The notes: generated from the letters alone by a model not told the origin. A stretch of DNA of 64,000 bases from Persicaria tinctoria (GCA_037127255.1 JBANSL010000004.1:35366467-35430466); one strand, 5' to 3'. Counted from the first letter of the stretch, positions 11,637 to 23,116 are shown. Numbers and translations are program-made.

Positions 11637-12099
11637 CCATCAACAACCAGTTCGAGAACATCACCACCAAATTTGGGGAACTGGACGTCTGGAAAAGGGG
11701 AATAGAGACCCAGATGGGTCAAATCGCTGCGCAGATCCCACGACCGTCCGGACAGCTCCCAGGGCAAACAGAACCAAATCCTAAAGGGAAAACCGGACAT
11801 GTCGCAGCTATCAACTACACGAGCCAGAGGTTGGAAAACAGCAAAGCAACGCAGAGCAGCAACTCGAGACAGAGCAGCACCTGGTCGATCTCGACGAGCC
11901 CGTACTCGATGTCGACAAGCCTCTACTCGACCAAGACCAGAAGCTGAGCTCGGATTCCACTGCGCAGACCAGCAACCCGAGGTCGACAAATCAACTCGAG
12001 GTCGACAAGCCCCTGGTCGATGTCGAGGAGCAGCAAGCTGAGGTCGACGACTCTGCAGCATCTCCGACAGCTGGTCTGGCTCCGACGCAGAAAAAGCCA
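11637..12099 (+). pseudogene. Element A gag-protease linker with in-frame TCGA array
   Basis: In the protease frame this segment reads an acidic repeat, LVDLDEP, VLDVDKP, then LEVDKP and LVDVEE, produced by CTCGATCTCGAC-type units (about 11876-12048). The preceding part (MGQIAAQIPRPSGQLPG) is the usual Athila/Tat region between the knuckle and protease. The unit here is the same word that fills the LTR arrays. Confidence 0.75.
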
Positions 12100-13232
12100 C
12101 TGCCTTTCCCTTCAAAAGCACAGAAAGATCCCACTGCAGGTAGGTTTACCAGATTTGTTAATATGCTGCAAGAACTGAATGTTTCTATTCCTTTTACAGA
12201 AGCCCTGCAAGAGATGCCTGGATATGTCAAGTTTCTGAAGGAAATCCCGAGCAAGAAGCGATCCGTCTCAGAGATCGCAGGCGAATGCAAAGTACTCCAC
12301 TTCCCTGAAAAGAGGCCTGACCCTGGTAAGTTTTCTGTTACTGTGGGTTTTGGACAATATAAATATAATTCTCTATGTGATCTAGGAGCAAGTGTGAGCA
12401 TCATGCCTTTATCAATCTGGCGGAAAGTAAAAATAGGATGCATAGAACCTGTGGATGCCAAACTATACATGGCGAATAATACAGTAGTCATCCCTACAGG
12501 TATAGTTGAGAACGTCCCTGTCCAGGTTGGTAAATTCTTTGTTCCAGCAGATTTCCTTATTATTGACTGTGCTGAAGATCCTATTAGCCCCCTATTATTC
12601 TTGGTAGACCATTCTTAGCTACTGCAGATGCCAGAATTAGTGTCAAGAATCGCTCGCTCACCTTCACCATAGGCGATGAAGTTTTGGATTTCTCTTTTGG
12701 CCCTACAAAGGAGGAAATTTCATGGCTGGAGGTGAAAAGCATCAACAACCACGGGACCAAACAAACAGCGGAGGAAGGAGACAACTCTGTACTCGATATC
12801 GACGAGCTCTCCTCGATCTCGACAAGCGCTCTCCTCGAGCTCGACAAGCCTTTGTCGACCTCGACCACCACTGCTGAGCCAGAAACTTGCCAGGAACCTA
12901 AGTATGGGGTCCCTGTACTCGATCTCGACCAGCAGTACTCGACATCGAGTAGACCCAAGGCCAAAAATTTCTGTTTTGGGTCCGAACAGGTAAGTCCAGG
13001 TATGAATTCTACTCCCCCTCAGTCCATAAACAAAGTTTTTAATGATTTAAGAGGAAATAAAACACCGTGGCGAGAGAACTTGCAGAAACTGAGGGCTACA
13101 ATGAAGAATAAGCAAGAAAAGGGAGATGATGCAAGCAATCACCTATCAGCTGAGCTTGCATACTACCATCAGGACCTAGATGATCCAGGAGAAGGGCCAA
13201 GCATGAGCGGGCCCCACAATAATGGTCCTTGA
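12100..13232 (+). pseudogene. Element A aspartic protease and C-terminal tail
   Basis: Conserved upstream blocks (INIPFTEA-like VSIPFTEALQEMPGYVKFLKE) lead to the protease active site CDLGASVSIMPLS at about 12376-12414. A one-base frame change sits in a C run at 12588-12592 (PISPL versus ILGRPFLATADARI). The frame then continues through a second TCGA array (about 12790-12960; VLDIDEL, LLELDKP, VLDLDQQ) and a tail that ends at 13232. No RT follows, unlike D and J, where RT comes straight after. The tail is not recognised. Confidence 0.82.
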
Positions 13233-14134
13233 GCGCAAACGGTAAAGTCGGCCTAGCGACTATAAAATCTAGAGCGTGTATATAAACTTTTTTGAATTCT
13301 TTTTTTGAATTTTCTTAATTTTTGTTTTATGTTTTTGATTTTATGTTTTTAAAATAATTCATATGGATAGTCTTGTTTTTGTGGAATCTAATACTTTTTG
13401 GATCGGCAAGTATATAAGGATCGCGAAAAGTGGAATAAGAAGTCCCTGAAAACCAGTCAGAATCGACGAAGGCCAAGTCGACGACGACGAGGAGGAGAAG
13501 CCAGAAGTTACTCGACCTCAAGTAGACGTACTCGACCTCGACAAAGCCCAGAAACTCCTCGACTTCAGAATCCACTAGACGCAGACGAGCCTACTCGAGA
13601 TCGAGTAAACCGTACTCGATGTCGACTAGCCACCTACTCGACATGCCCAGTTTCACCTTCCTCGATGCATTATCCTGTGAGTTCCTTCCTTTACTCTTGT
13701 TTTTATTTGATTTTATACAGTGAGGACACTGTAAATTTTATGTATGGGGTGGGGGAATGGCTTACTTTTTGCATATTTGATCATATTTGATATTTTACAT
13801 GTTTTATTTTTTTGAATTACTACATCGCTATTTTGGAATGCATTGTTGATTTATGTGCTTATATGCATGTTTTCCAAAATTTGAGAAAAATGACCCCCAT
13901 TGAAAATTTTGATTAATGTCATGGAAGCTTATATTGAACTCGACGATGCAAAATTGGATTCATTAGAGATATAGCATGAAATTGCCTAGTAAAGGGAAGT
14001 CACAATTAAGTGCATTATTTCTTGAAAACCATGAAAGGAGGTAAAATTTGAAGTTGCTTTTGACATATTGCATGATAAGATGATGGAGGACTTTATATTT
14101 CCATATAATGCTCATTTTTAAATTCATAGCCTTA
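13233..14134 (+). other. Element A 3' noncoding region, first part
   Basis: No reading frame is recognised. Contains a TCGA array at about 13461-13651 (for example ACTCGACCTCGACAAAG) and AT-rich sequence. It ends at the CCTTA target duplication of solo LTR C (14130-14134). Confidence 0.75.
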
Positions 14135-16430
14135 TGTTGTTGCAGGAGGATGGTCAAGTATGAAATAAATATAAAATAGAGTTCAGACTGACTTCCCTGT
14201 CTCAACAAATAAATACAAGACTTCCTCCCGTTGTAGTAAGAGAATAGTCAGGATCGAATCCACGAGGAAGCACGTCAGCAGTTCTTAGGTAGCTGTAAAT
14301 TCTCACAGAAGCAGCAGAAAGGACAGAAACCCAGAAAGGAAAGAAACAAATAAACCCGGCAAGGGCAACTAAAACAAAAGCAAAGAACAAAGCAAGACAA
14401 GAAAAGGCAAAGCGAAACAGCAAATAAAACGAGGACACAGAAGCTACTCGATCTCGAGTAAGCTGTCCTCCAGATCGACAAGAAAAGTGGTGAAAACAGA
14501 AAACAGAAACGAAAGCAAACAACTCGACAGACAAAGCTCTACTCGATCTCGACAACAGGTACTCGAGATCGACAAGACAAGCAGAAACTGAAACTGAAAA
14601 TCGACAAAAGACAGAAGCAAACCAACTCGACCTAGACCAGATCTACTCGACCTCGACAAGACACTACTCGAGGTCGACAAAGGTCTCCTCTATGTCGAGT
14701 ACAGTAAAAAGACAGAAACTTTAAAAGGGCAAATTTTAGAACCAAAACTCAGAATTTCGACAGAAATAAATCAATATGCAAAGGGACTTCCAAAGCCAGG
14801 GTTTCAACACCACAACGATAACCATGCAAAGTAACACATAAAGGCACAAAAGATCATGCTTTCCATCAAATAACTTTCGTCATTTACAAATAGGCATATA
14901 GAGGCTTTCGCATAAACCCTAATTGTTACTAACCCTTTTTCACATAATTAATCCAAGTTGCATTAAGATCACTTTCGCTTCAATAACACAAACAAGGATC
15001 ACCTTCAACTCTCGCAAAAGAATCATGCTCATAGGGATAGAAGATGAATCGCACAAAAAGATTTGACCTTTATCGCATCGCCTCACATGGCCACCGTCGG
15101 GCTCACCCCAGCCCCAGAAGTTGGTGGACTACTCACGCCTCATCGCAATAATAGACATGGAATGAAAAGAAATAACTTGCATAAAACTATATTCAAAGCC
15201 TTTTCAATTCCGGCAATCAACTTTCGCAGAAAGCCAAAACCCTAAAAACCTTAGAACTCCTAAACTTCTCTGTGGAACTAACTAATTGTCTCTGAATTGG
15301 AATGAATAAAACTGAGCCCCCTAGGGCCTTATTTATAGGCTACATTCCCTAGCTATTCTAGGAAAGAAGATATCTATCTCTATCTAAAATTATATCTAAA
15401 ACTTGAAAGGATAAATAAATTGTTTTATGGAAATAAATCTAAAAGGAAAAGATAAAACTAAATAGGGTAAATCTTCATGATGTTGATAGATCTTGTCTCC
15501 TTGGATAAAACTTGATGGATTAGGATAGAATCGACTTCCTTCGCGCCCAAGGAATCCCAATTCTAGTCGGACAGGTCTTCGTCGAGAAGCTGCTGGAAAC
15601 TGGTCTACTCGAGATCGACCACGGCTCATCGACCTCGACAAGGATGGTTCGTCGACTGGACCTCCCGGCTAGCTCTTCTCGATGTGGCTTGGACTTGGTT
15701 CCTCGCGCTCGTCGATCTCGACAAGCCCTAGTCAACCTCGAGTAGACTGGCTTACCGACTAGGTCTTCTTGAGTGACTCTGCTCGATGGGCTCCGGATCT
15801 GGACTCAGGGTCTCGTCGATCTCGACAAGGCGTAGTCGAGATCGAGTAGGGTTCTTCCTTTCCGCTTCCGCGAGTTGCCTCTTCCGCTGCAGCGAGTTTT
15901 TCCTCGGCAGCGAGCGGTCCGCTGCAGCGAGTCGAGTCGCTGGCAGCGAGTGCCGCCTGGTCGTCCTCGGCTTCGTCCTCGGCTTGTCGACCAACTCTTC
16001 TTCTCGTCAACCCCGGGCGTGGCGCTGAGGTGTCGTCGATCTCGACCAGTGGTCCTTGAGATCGAGTAGGGTCCGGAGCCGGGTTGGTCCGGCTTGCTCG
16101 ATCAGGCTCTGCTCGACCAAGGTTGCTCGGACATGCTCGTCTAGGTCGAGTAAGGCCTACTCGAGATCGAGTAGCCTTGACTCTTAGACTGGTTCCACTG
16201 CTTTGACCTTGGACTTCTGTAGTGGTTTTCCGAGCTTTTCTGACCTTCTGTTGAATTGCTTTAAAATGCCTCGATTTCTGCGAATTAAACAGAAACTGGT
16301 GTAGATTCCATAATTTGGCAAATAAACATAAACTACATAGATTATGTACTATCTAAGCCCAAACAAATGTAATGTATACAGAAATCGATATAAAAGTTAC
16401 CGTAAAACATGGCAGATTCAGCTCACAACA
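14135..16430 (-). repeat. Solo LTR C, Family 1, minus strand
   Basis: A 2.3 kb single LTR in inverse orientation. On the minus strand it starts TGTTGTGAGC (16430) and ends CAACAACA (14135), with a perfect 5 bp target duplication CCTTA at 14130-14134 and 16431-16435. Its minus strand has the Family 1 landmarks: TATA box, AAGAGCGAGTAGTCCACC-type block, and the CGCTGACACGCTTCCTCG-type block near its end. It holds TCGA arrays at about 14440-14700 and 15540-16200. No internal sequence is present, so it was formed by LTR-LTR recombination. Confidence 0.92.
15330..15337 (-). promoter_or_regulatory. LTR TATA box, solo LTR C
   Basis: TATAAATA on the minus strand, followed by the conserved GGGGGCTCAGTTTTATTC start region shared by all Family 1 LTRs here. 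It would fire away from the 3' LTR of A. Confidence 0.7.
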
Positions 16431-16435
16431 CCTTA

Positions 16436-17225
16436 CCCATGCTTATACATTACACAAAGCCATAATATGCCTTATTTCATATATTGCTCTACATGTTCTA
16501 AAATATTGACCATTCGTTACCTTATCCGAGGATTATGTTGAGAATGATGTTACATTATGGAGATTATCATATGGTGTTTGTGTTGTTAATTATCGCTATT
16601 GGAATTTGGAAGGAAATTGTTTGAATATATGGAAAATTTAATGAGTGAAAGAAAATCCAATCACCTCAGGAGATAAAGGTAGATTGACCCTGCTCTCTGA
16701 GATAATAGTTTGGAGAGATGGGACACATTGTGAGGAGTCCAAAGCACTAAGTATCCGGGGCCATTCATGACACCCATGTTTGCGACTCGCGAAAAGGCAG
16801 TGCTGAGGTTAGAGAGGTAAAAGAATTATTATGAATAAAAGCATTATGAAAGGTGATGAATCAAATGGAGAAATTATGTGGTCTGAAATTCAGTTTGGAA
16901 AGTACTCCATTTCCCCAGATCAAAAGCACCACATTGCCAAAAACTGCCCACCTTTAGCCTTTTAACAATCTACTCCTTATTGAGCTTAAATTAAAGTCTT
17001 CTTGATTATTAATGCTTTGTCACGAATGAATGTTTTGCATAACCCTCCTTTTGTGAGTAGATGTTGCTTTTATATAATTGCACATGCATGGATCTTTGAC
17101 ACTAGTACCTTTTCGAGGATGGTAATTGACTGCAGGGATATATATAAAAATGAATCTAAGATGTTGAGAGTTTTGATTTCTTCCCCTGAATGACAATTAA
17201 AAGTATTGCTTGAGGACAAGCAAGC
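16436..17225 (+). other. Element A 3' noncoding region, second part
   Basis: AT-rich sequence between solo LTR C and the polypurine tract. No coding domain is recognised. It ends in TGCTTGAGGACAAGCAAG, the word that usually precedes the polypurine tract in Athila/Tat elements. Confidence 0.7.
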
Positions 17226-17241
17226 TTAAGTATGGGGTCTT
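17226..17241 (+). other. Polypurine tract region of element A
   Basis: TTAAGTATGGGGTCTT lies immediately before the 3' LTR start TGTTGTGAGC, after the GAGGACAAGCAAGC motif. The purine run is short and interrupted. Confidence 0.75.
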
Positions 17242-19341
17242 TGTTGTGAGCCTAATTTGCCATGTTTTACAGTAACTTTTATATCGATTTCTGCATACAT
17301 TGCATTCATTTGGGCTAAGATAGTACTGAACCTATGTAGTTTATGTTTATTTGCCAAATTATGGAATCTACACCAGTTTCTGTTTAAATCGCGGAATTCG
17401 AGGCGTTTTACAGCAATTCTAAGGAAGGTCGGAAAAAGCTCGGAAAACAGCTACAGAAGTCCAAGGTCAAATCAGCAACAGAACCAGTCGAATCGAGCCG
17501 AGAAACCAGACTACTCGACCTCGAGTAGCCCTTACTCGATCTCGACAAAGTATGTCCGGGCACAGCTTGTCGACCAGGAGCAACGTCGAGAGCCAGACCA
17601 CCCGACTTCCGGACCCAACTCGATCTCGACAAGACCTGGTCGAGATCAACAAAGCCCAGTGCCACATCCGGAGTCGACAAGGAGAAGAGCTGCCCGAGAA
17701 GCCGAGGACGAGAAGCCGAGCACATCCCAACTCGATCTCGACTAGACCTGGTCGAGATCGACAAGCCACCCTGAGCCAATCCGAGGAAGAGTCCTCGACA
17801 CCATCACAGAGAGTCATCCTCGACCAATCCTAGTCGATCTCGAGGACTCTTAGTCGAGATCGACGAAGGCCGGAGACCAGATCCAGGCCTGTCGAGGAGA
17901 GCCACCCGAGAAGACCTAGTCGGCAAGGCCACTCTACTCGATGTCGACAAGAAATACTCGAGGTCGACGAGCACCAGGATCCCTGTCCGAGCCTGTCGAG
18001 GACTAGCTAGCCGAGACGACAAGCCAAGCCATTTGATCACTTTCCTACTCGAGGTCGACAAGGCTCTTGTCGAGGTCGACGAGGATTCCCGAAGCTGTGC
18101 GACGCGGTTTGATCAACTTTACTCGGATTGGGAGTCCTTGGAGCCGAAGTTTGCCAAAGTCTATCCGATTTATCCACATCTATCATGAAGAGAAGGAGTT
18201 CTATCCATTGAAGACCTTTTAGATATATTTTCCTATTTTGGATTTAATTATGTTATGGCTTTTATTTATCTTTTTATGTTTTAGATAAAGTTTTAGATAT
18301 AGGTAGATATCTTCTTTCCGAGAATTGCTAGGGAATGAAGCCTATAAATAAAGCCCACGGGGCTCAGTTTTATTCATTCAATTTTCAGTAGGAGAATTAG
18401 TAGTTGAGAGAGAAAGAGAGAGTGAGCGGCCGATTGGAGTTGTGAAGCGAGAGCGGAGTTGGCTTCAAGCGGTTGTAAACTTTGGTTTATATTTATGCAA
18501 GTTGTTTCTTTTCAATCAATGATGTCTGAGTTTGCGATGAAGAGCGAGTAGTCCACCCACTTCTAGGGTTGGGGCGAGCCCGACGATAGCCATGCATAAT
18601 TAAGGTAAAGATCCGACCTTTATCATGTTTTGAGCATTTCCTACTTCTTGATGTGTTTATTGCCCGTCTAATGGAGATCCATGCCAACAACTTGGATTAT
18701 AAACATAAAATCGGTAGAGACAATTAGGGTTTCTTGAGAGTGTTGTCTAATTGTTGGAAAGGGCGAAAGCTTAGTCCTTTAATGTGATTCACATGATTAT
18801 CTGTTTGGTCTTGTCTTATGCATGTTTTGTTATCGTTGTTGCAAACCCCAATCTTGGAAGTCTTTTACATTTAAGTTTAGTCGAAACCCCAAAGCAATTG
18901 TTTTTACTTTCTTTTATTTCGTTTTAAGTCCCTGCCCTCGTCGATCTCGACCAAGCCTGGTCGACCTCGACCACTGTTTCTCGACCCAGAGTCGCCGTAG
19001 CTTACCTGTGCAGGAACTCGACGAAGACCAACTCAACCTAGACGAAGGCTACTCGATCTCGAGTAGAGCCTTGTCGAGATCGACCACCGCTGCCGAGCTG
19101 CTGTGCCCTGTTCGACTGTCCGATCTTCTGTCGAGTCGTTGTACTCGAGATCGAGGACACCTATTGTCGACTTCTGACCGTGAGATTCCACCGCTACCTA
19201 AGATTCGCTGACACGCTTCCTCGAGGATCGATCCTGACTTCCCGCTGCTACATTAGGAGGAGGTCTTGTAATTATTTGCGTGGGCAGAATCTGGTTTCAT
19301 TTATTTTGTTATATTTCATACTCGATTTCCTCCTATCAACA
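17242..19341 (+). repeat. Element A 3' LTR, full length
   Basis: A 2.1 kb reference copy of the Family 1 LTR in this window. U3 has a TCGA array at about 17485-18110, then TATA at 18343 and an AG-rich start region. U5 has the AAGAGCGAGTAGTCCACCC block, a second TCGA array at about 18945-19175, and a terminal block (CGCTGACACGCTTCCTCG). It ends CAACA followed by AAAGT. I count 16 TCGA tetramers in 17461-17760 against about 1.2 expected for random equal-base DNA. Confidence 0.93.
18343..18350 (+). promoter_or_regulatory. LTR TATA box, element A 3' LTR
   Basis: TATAAATA with the downstream TTTTATTCATTCA start region, the same arrangement as in the 5' LTR. Transcripts would read out of A into D antisense to D. 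Confidence 0.72.
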
Positions 19342-19346
19342 AAAGT

Positions 19347-20470
19347 CACTTGCATCACACATAATTTCGAAAGGGAGATCCCAATCCGGTTATTGCATGA
19401 TGGGGGCCAACACTAATGCTTGTTTTAGCCTGCAAAATGACTCAAGACAATCTGTCGAAAAATCGAAGGTTACATCTTCTCATCCCTTTTATAGTGGTAG
19501 GAGGTGGCATCTTCTCAATTATTTCAATTTTAGTTTTATCCACCTCAATTCCTCTATTAGAGACTAGATGTCCTAGTACAATTCCTTCATTAACCATGAA
19601 ATGACATTTTTCCCAATTCAGCACAACATTAGTCTCTTCACATTTCATTAAAACTCTTTCAAGATTAGACAAGCAAGCCTCAAAAGTGGTGCCATAAACG
19701 GAGAAATCGTCCATAAACACCTCCACAATCTCCTCAATCATATCAGAAAATATGGCCATCATGCATCGTTGAAAAGTTGCAGGAGCATTACATAAGGCAA
19801 AAGGCATCCTTCTATATGCAAAGGTGCCATAAGGGCAAGTGAATGTAGTCTTTTCCTGGTCATTGGGATGAATGGCAATTTGCCAAAACCCACTATATCC
19901 ATCTAGATAGCAAAAGTATGCATGCTTAGCCAACCTTTCTAGCACTTGATCAATAAATGGAAGAGGGAAGTGGCCTTTCCTAGTGGCGGTGTTCAACTTT
20001 CTATAGTCTATGCCCATTCTCCACTCGGTGACCGTTCTAGTGGGAATTAATTCATTATTTTCATTTCTTACAACCGTTAACCCACCCTTCTTAGGCACAA
20101 CGTGAACCGGACTTACCCACTTACTATCGAAAATAGGAAAAATAATCCCTGCATCTAACAATTTTAGGACTTCTTTTTTCACTAACTCTTTCATGTTTGG
20201 GTTAAGTCTCCTTTGGTGTTCTATGGTGGGTTTGTGGTCGTCTTCCATGAAAATACGATGCATGCACAAAGAAGGTGAAATCCCTTTCAAATCATCTATT
20301 GAATACCCTATGGCCTTTTTATGTTTTCGAATAACAATTAAAAGTTTCTCAACTTGATCATCACTCAAATTAGCATTCACGATCACAGGCCATGTAGAGT
20401 TGGGTCCAAGGAATTCATACCTCAACGAAGATGGGAGTGGCTTCATCTCTAGGTTAGGCGCTTCAGGAAC
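19347..20470 (-). pseudogene. Element D reverse transcriptase
   Basis: Minus-strand ORF of 334 codons (20446-19442) plus a degenerate continuation to the A insertion. RT blocks seen: MKPLPSSLRYEFLG before the domain, HQRRLNPNMKELVKKEV, WRMGIDYRKLN, CYLDGYSGFWQIAI, FALCNAPATFQRCM, VFMDDFSVYG (YMDD-type box) and VLNWEKCHFM. After IIEKMPPPTTIKGM the frame shifts. The following bases encode PFEIMCDASDF, the RNase H start, which resumes at 246. Tat/Athila-type RT. Confidence 0.9.
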
Positions 20471-20481
20471 ATCATCCGTGG

Positions 20482-21840
20482 TTAAAATTCGACTCTGGAC
20501 TTAGGGAAGGTAGGAGCTTCCGACGACAACTCCAAATCAGCAAAAACTTCAGCAAGTGGTGGACATTCTCCCCTCGTCATCACACTAGTAGTCAAGTAAA
20601 GCTCCAAGGGGTCCCTAATGACAATAGACATCATTTTCTCCTGGGTTGTCCTTTCCATCACATCTTCCCTGAAATAATCATTCTCAAAAGAAGGGGTTTT
20701 CATAGCTTTAGGAATGTTAAATTCTATTTTCGCATCTCCAATGTTGAAGGAGAGAGTCCCCTTTCTTAAATCAATCACAGTACCTGTAGTGGCCAAGAAA
20801 GGCCTTCCAATAATAATAGGGACAGACATATTCGCATCCATATCGAACACTACAAAGTCTACTGGCACAAAAAAAATTCCCACCCTAATAGGGATATCCT
20901 CTAAAATACCAGCTGGGTGGGCAATAGACCTGTTAGCCATGAATAGTTGCATCCTCACTGGCCTAAGCTCTCCTAAATCAAGCTTATTGCAAATTGAGAG
21001 AGGAAGCAAGCTTACACTAGCTCCCAAATCACAAAGAGCATTATAATCATGCTGATTGCCAAAGTTAATAGGGACACAGAAACTACCTGAATCCTTGAGC
21101 TTACGTGGTAGCTTGTTTTGGATCAAAGCGCTGCACTCCTTACTAAGAACGATTGTCTGGCATTCATCAAGCTTCCTCTTGTTGGAGAGGATCTCCTTCA
21201 AGAATTTGACATATGCCGGCATCTCCTTGAGAGCTCCGGTGAATGGAATGTTTATGTGCAGCTTCTTCAAGATCTCTACAAAATTCACAAACTTCTTCTC
21301 CAACATAGCCTGATTCTTCTTTTGTGGGAACGGAAGAGGAGGCTGATATGGTGGTGGGGGAACATAAATCGTGTCCTTCTCAGGCTCATCTGTTGCCTCA
21401 GTCTCAACCTCTGGTGGAGCAGCTTGCCCTTTAGCTTTAGGAGGTTCATGCTTCTTCACCTCCTCTAACTGTTTACCATTCCTCAAAGACACAGCAGAAA
21501 TATGTCCTCTAACTGGAAGTTGACCTGACGGTCTAGGAGCATTGACAGCCTGTTGAGCCAACTGATTAACGTGTATCTTGGTACCCATAGCTTTGAATTC
21601 AAAAACCAGATTCTCAATAGCGATAAGTTCAGGTGATTTCTTAGGAGCCACGGGCGGAGGCTGATTCACCCTATTCTGGTATCCCTGATCTTGGTGCATT
21701 CTAAAATCCAGGTGGGACTCCATTTCCATATGATGCTTGGTTCTAGAATGACTGTGGATTCTGCACATTAGAATTGTTCCCATCCCTGAAGTTCGGGTGA
21801 TTCCTCCAACCAGGATTGTAAGTAGAGGAGAATGGGTCAT
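20482..21840 (-). pseudogene. Element D aspartic protease region
   Basis: A 452-codon open frame on the minus strand. A proline-rich linker (YVPPPPYQPPLPFPQKKNQ) is followed by NIPFTGALKEMPAYVKFLKE, the active site CDLGASVSLLPLS with its catalytic Asp intact, and IIGRPFLATTG. It is out of frame with both gag (upstream) and RT (downstream), so the polyprotein is broken by frameshifts even though this part is open. The first roughly 40 residues are an out-of-frame read of gag. Confidence 0.85.
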
Positions 21841-22993
21841 TCCTGGGGTTTCTGTAGTTGTCTCTAGTGAAGTTTACCTCCCCTTGAATCGTGCCCGATT
21901 GTGTTTCTTGAAAAACAGGGCAACTGGATAATGTGTGGTTCAGCATACCACAATATTGACATTCAACAACGGGGGGAGGCACCCCTGCCACACTAGATGA
22001 GAGCGACTTAGCAAGAAAGTCCTTCTTTAATAACGCAATGTCACGCTGTAGAGCTTCCATCTGGGCTGACTTGTGAGTTTCAGCATCAACCTCATAGAGA
22101 CCTGCAGACCTCTTAGTAGCAGAAATAGAAGAACGAGGATTAGAGTACCTCGCAGCATGAAGATCAGTCTTCTCAATCAAAGCCCAAGCATCATCTAAAC
22201 TCATCTCCATAAATCCTCCATTAGAAGAGGTGTCTATAAGCAGTCTAGTAGCATCATCAACTCCTTGATAGAAGATTTGAAGGAGAACATACTTGGTTTG
22301 CCCGTGATGTGGGCACTGAATCAGCAAATCCTTGAACCTCTCCCAAGCTTTATGATAGGTCTCTCCATGTTGCATAGTGAAGGCATTGATCTTCGCCCTC
22401 ATCTCAGATATCTTCTTGGGTGGAAAGTATTTGCTTATGAATACCTCATATAGTTGGTTCCATGTTGTAATGGAGTTCTCAAGTAAGGATCTATACCAAG
22501 CTTTAGCCTTCCCGTGAAGAGAGAAACGGAAGGCATATAGATGGATGGCCTCCTGAGAAACGTTCTCCATATGCACCGTGCTCATTAGATCGAGGAATGT
22601 CTCCATGTGTTGGTGAGGATCTTCTGATGGCGATCCACCAAATTGATTAGACTGGATCAAATTCAGCAGTCCAGACTTTAGCTCGAAGTTAGGAGATTGC
22701 AACTCAGGGAGGACCACACCAGAATGTGGACCAGTGCATGGCGGCATCATATAGTCCCCTAAAGTTTGGGGAGCATACTCAAGCGCCTGGACACCTTGCC
22801 CTTGATTATCACGTTCACGTTGGAGTTGGGCAGTAAGATCATTCAACTGTTGGCGCAGCTAAGCAACATCACTTTTATCATCCGCCATTTCTTGTCTAGC
22901 AATCACAAGATTTTCTCTTAGTCTCCTACGAAAAGTACGTTCAGGCTCGGGATCGTAATCGTTGAGTTTGCTAGAACGTAATCCTCTTCGCAT
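21743..22993 (-). pseudogene. Element D gag
   Basis: Starts with ATG at 22993 (MRRGLRSSKL), similar in position and first residues to the Family 1 gag. One in-frame TAG is at 22861-22859, then 367 open codons. Capsid blocks: HMETFLDLMSTVHM, AFRFSLHGKAKAWYRSL, FISKYFPPKKISEMR and AWERFKDLLIQCP. A zinc knuckle CQYCGMLNHTLSSC lies near 21940. It stops at 21743 in a frame different from protease. Confidence 0.88.
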
Positions 22994-23098
22994 AGGCTTC
23001 AAGTGTCACCTGAAATCACCAACAAGCAAGAAACAAATCAAAACAAATAAAAAGGCCTAGCAGAACTAGTCCGTAGAAACAATCAGTACTATCAACAA

Positions 23099-23116
23099 TC
23101 CCCGGCAACGGCGCCA
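23099..23116 (-). other. Primer-binding site of element D, tRNA-Asp
   Basis: The minus strand reads TGGCGCCGTTGCCGGGGA, complementary to the 3' end of plant tRNA-Asp as known for Athila/Tat elements, 5 bp from the LTR end at 23122. A leader of about 105 bp separates it from gag. Confidence 0.92.

Larger units (their letters stand above)
247..19341 (+). mobile_element. Element A: Family 1 Athila-like retrotransposon, gag-protease only, with nested insertions
   Basis: The element is bounded by TGTTGTGAGC at 247 and CAACA at 19341, with a perfect 5 bp target duplication AAAGT at 242-246 and 19342-19346. Parts: 5' LTR (247-821 and 9421-10344, interrupted by B and missing its 3' end and PBS), decayed gag (10362-11636), protease region (about 12100-13232), 3' noncoding DNA (13233-17225, interrupted by solo LTR C), polypurine tract and full 3' LTR (17242-19341). 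No RT or integrase coding sequence is present anywhere. Without insertions B and C it is about 8.2 kb. Confidence 0.92.

Noticed and set aside
13398..13790. A downstream (env-like) ORF in element A
   Set aside because: The frame is mainly a TCGA array read (RTRPRQSPETP) followed by hydrophobic AT-rich codons. No conserved pattern like the ATHILA ORF of J.
14135..14200. First estimate that solo LTR C starts near 14200 with no target duplication
   Set aside because: Alignment with the A LTR end (TTTCATACTCG...CCTCCT...CAACA) extends C to 14135, where a perfect CCTTA duplication appears.
17485..18110. TCGA arrays considered as a CRISPR-like or satellite array
   Set aside because: Unit length and spacing are irregular, no unique spacers alternate with a fixed repeat, and the genome is plant. 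They are parts of LTRs and of gag-pro.
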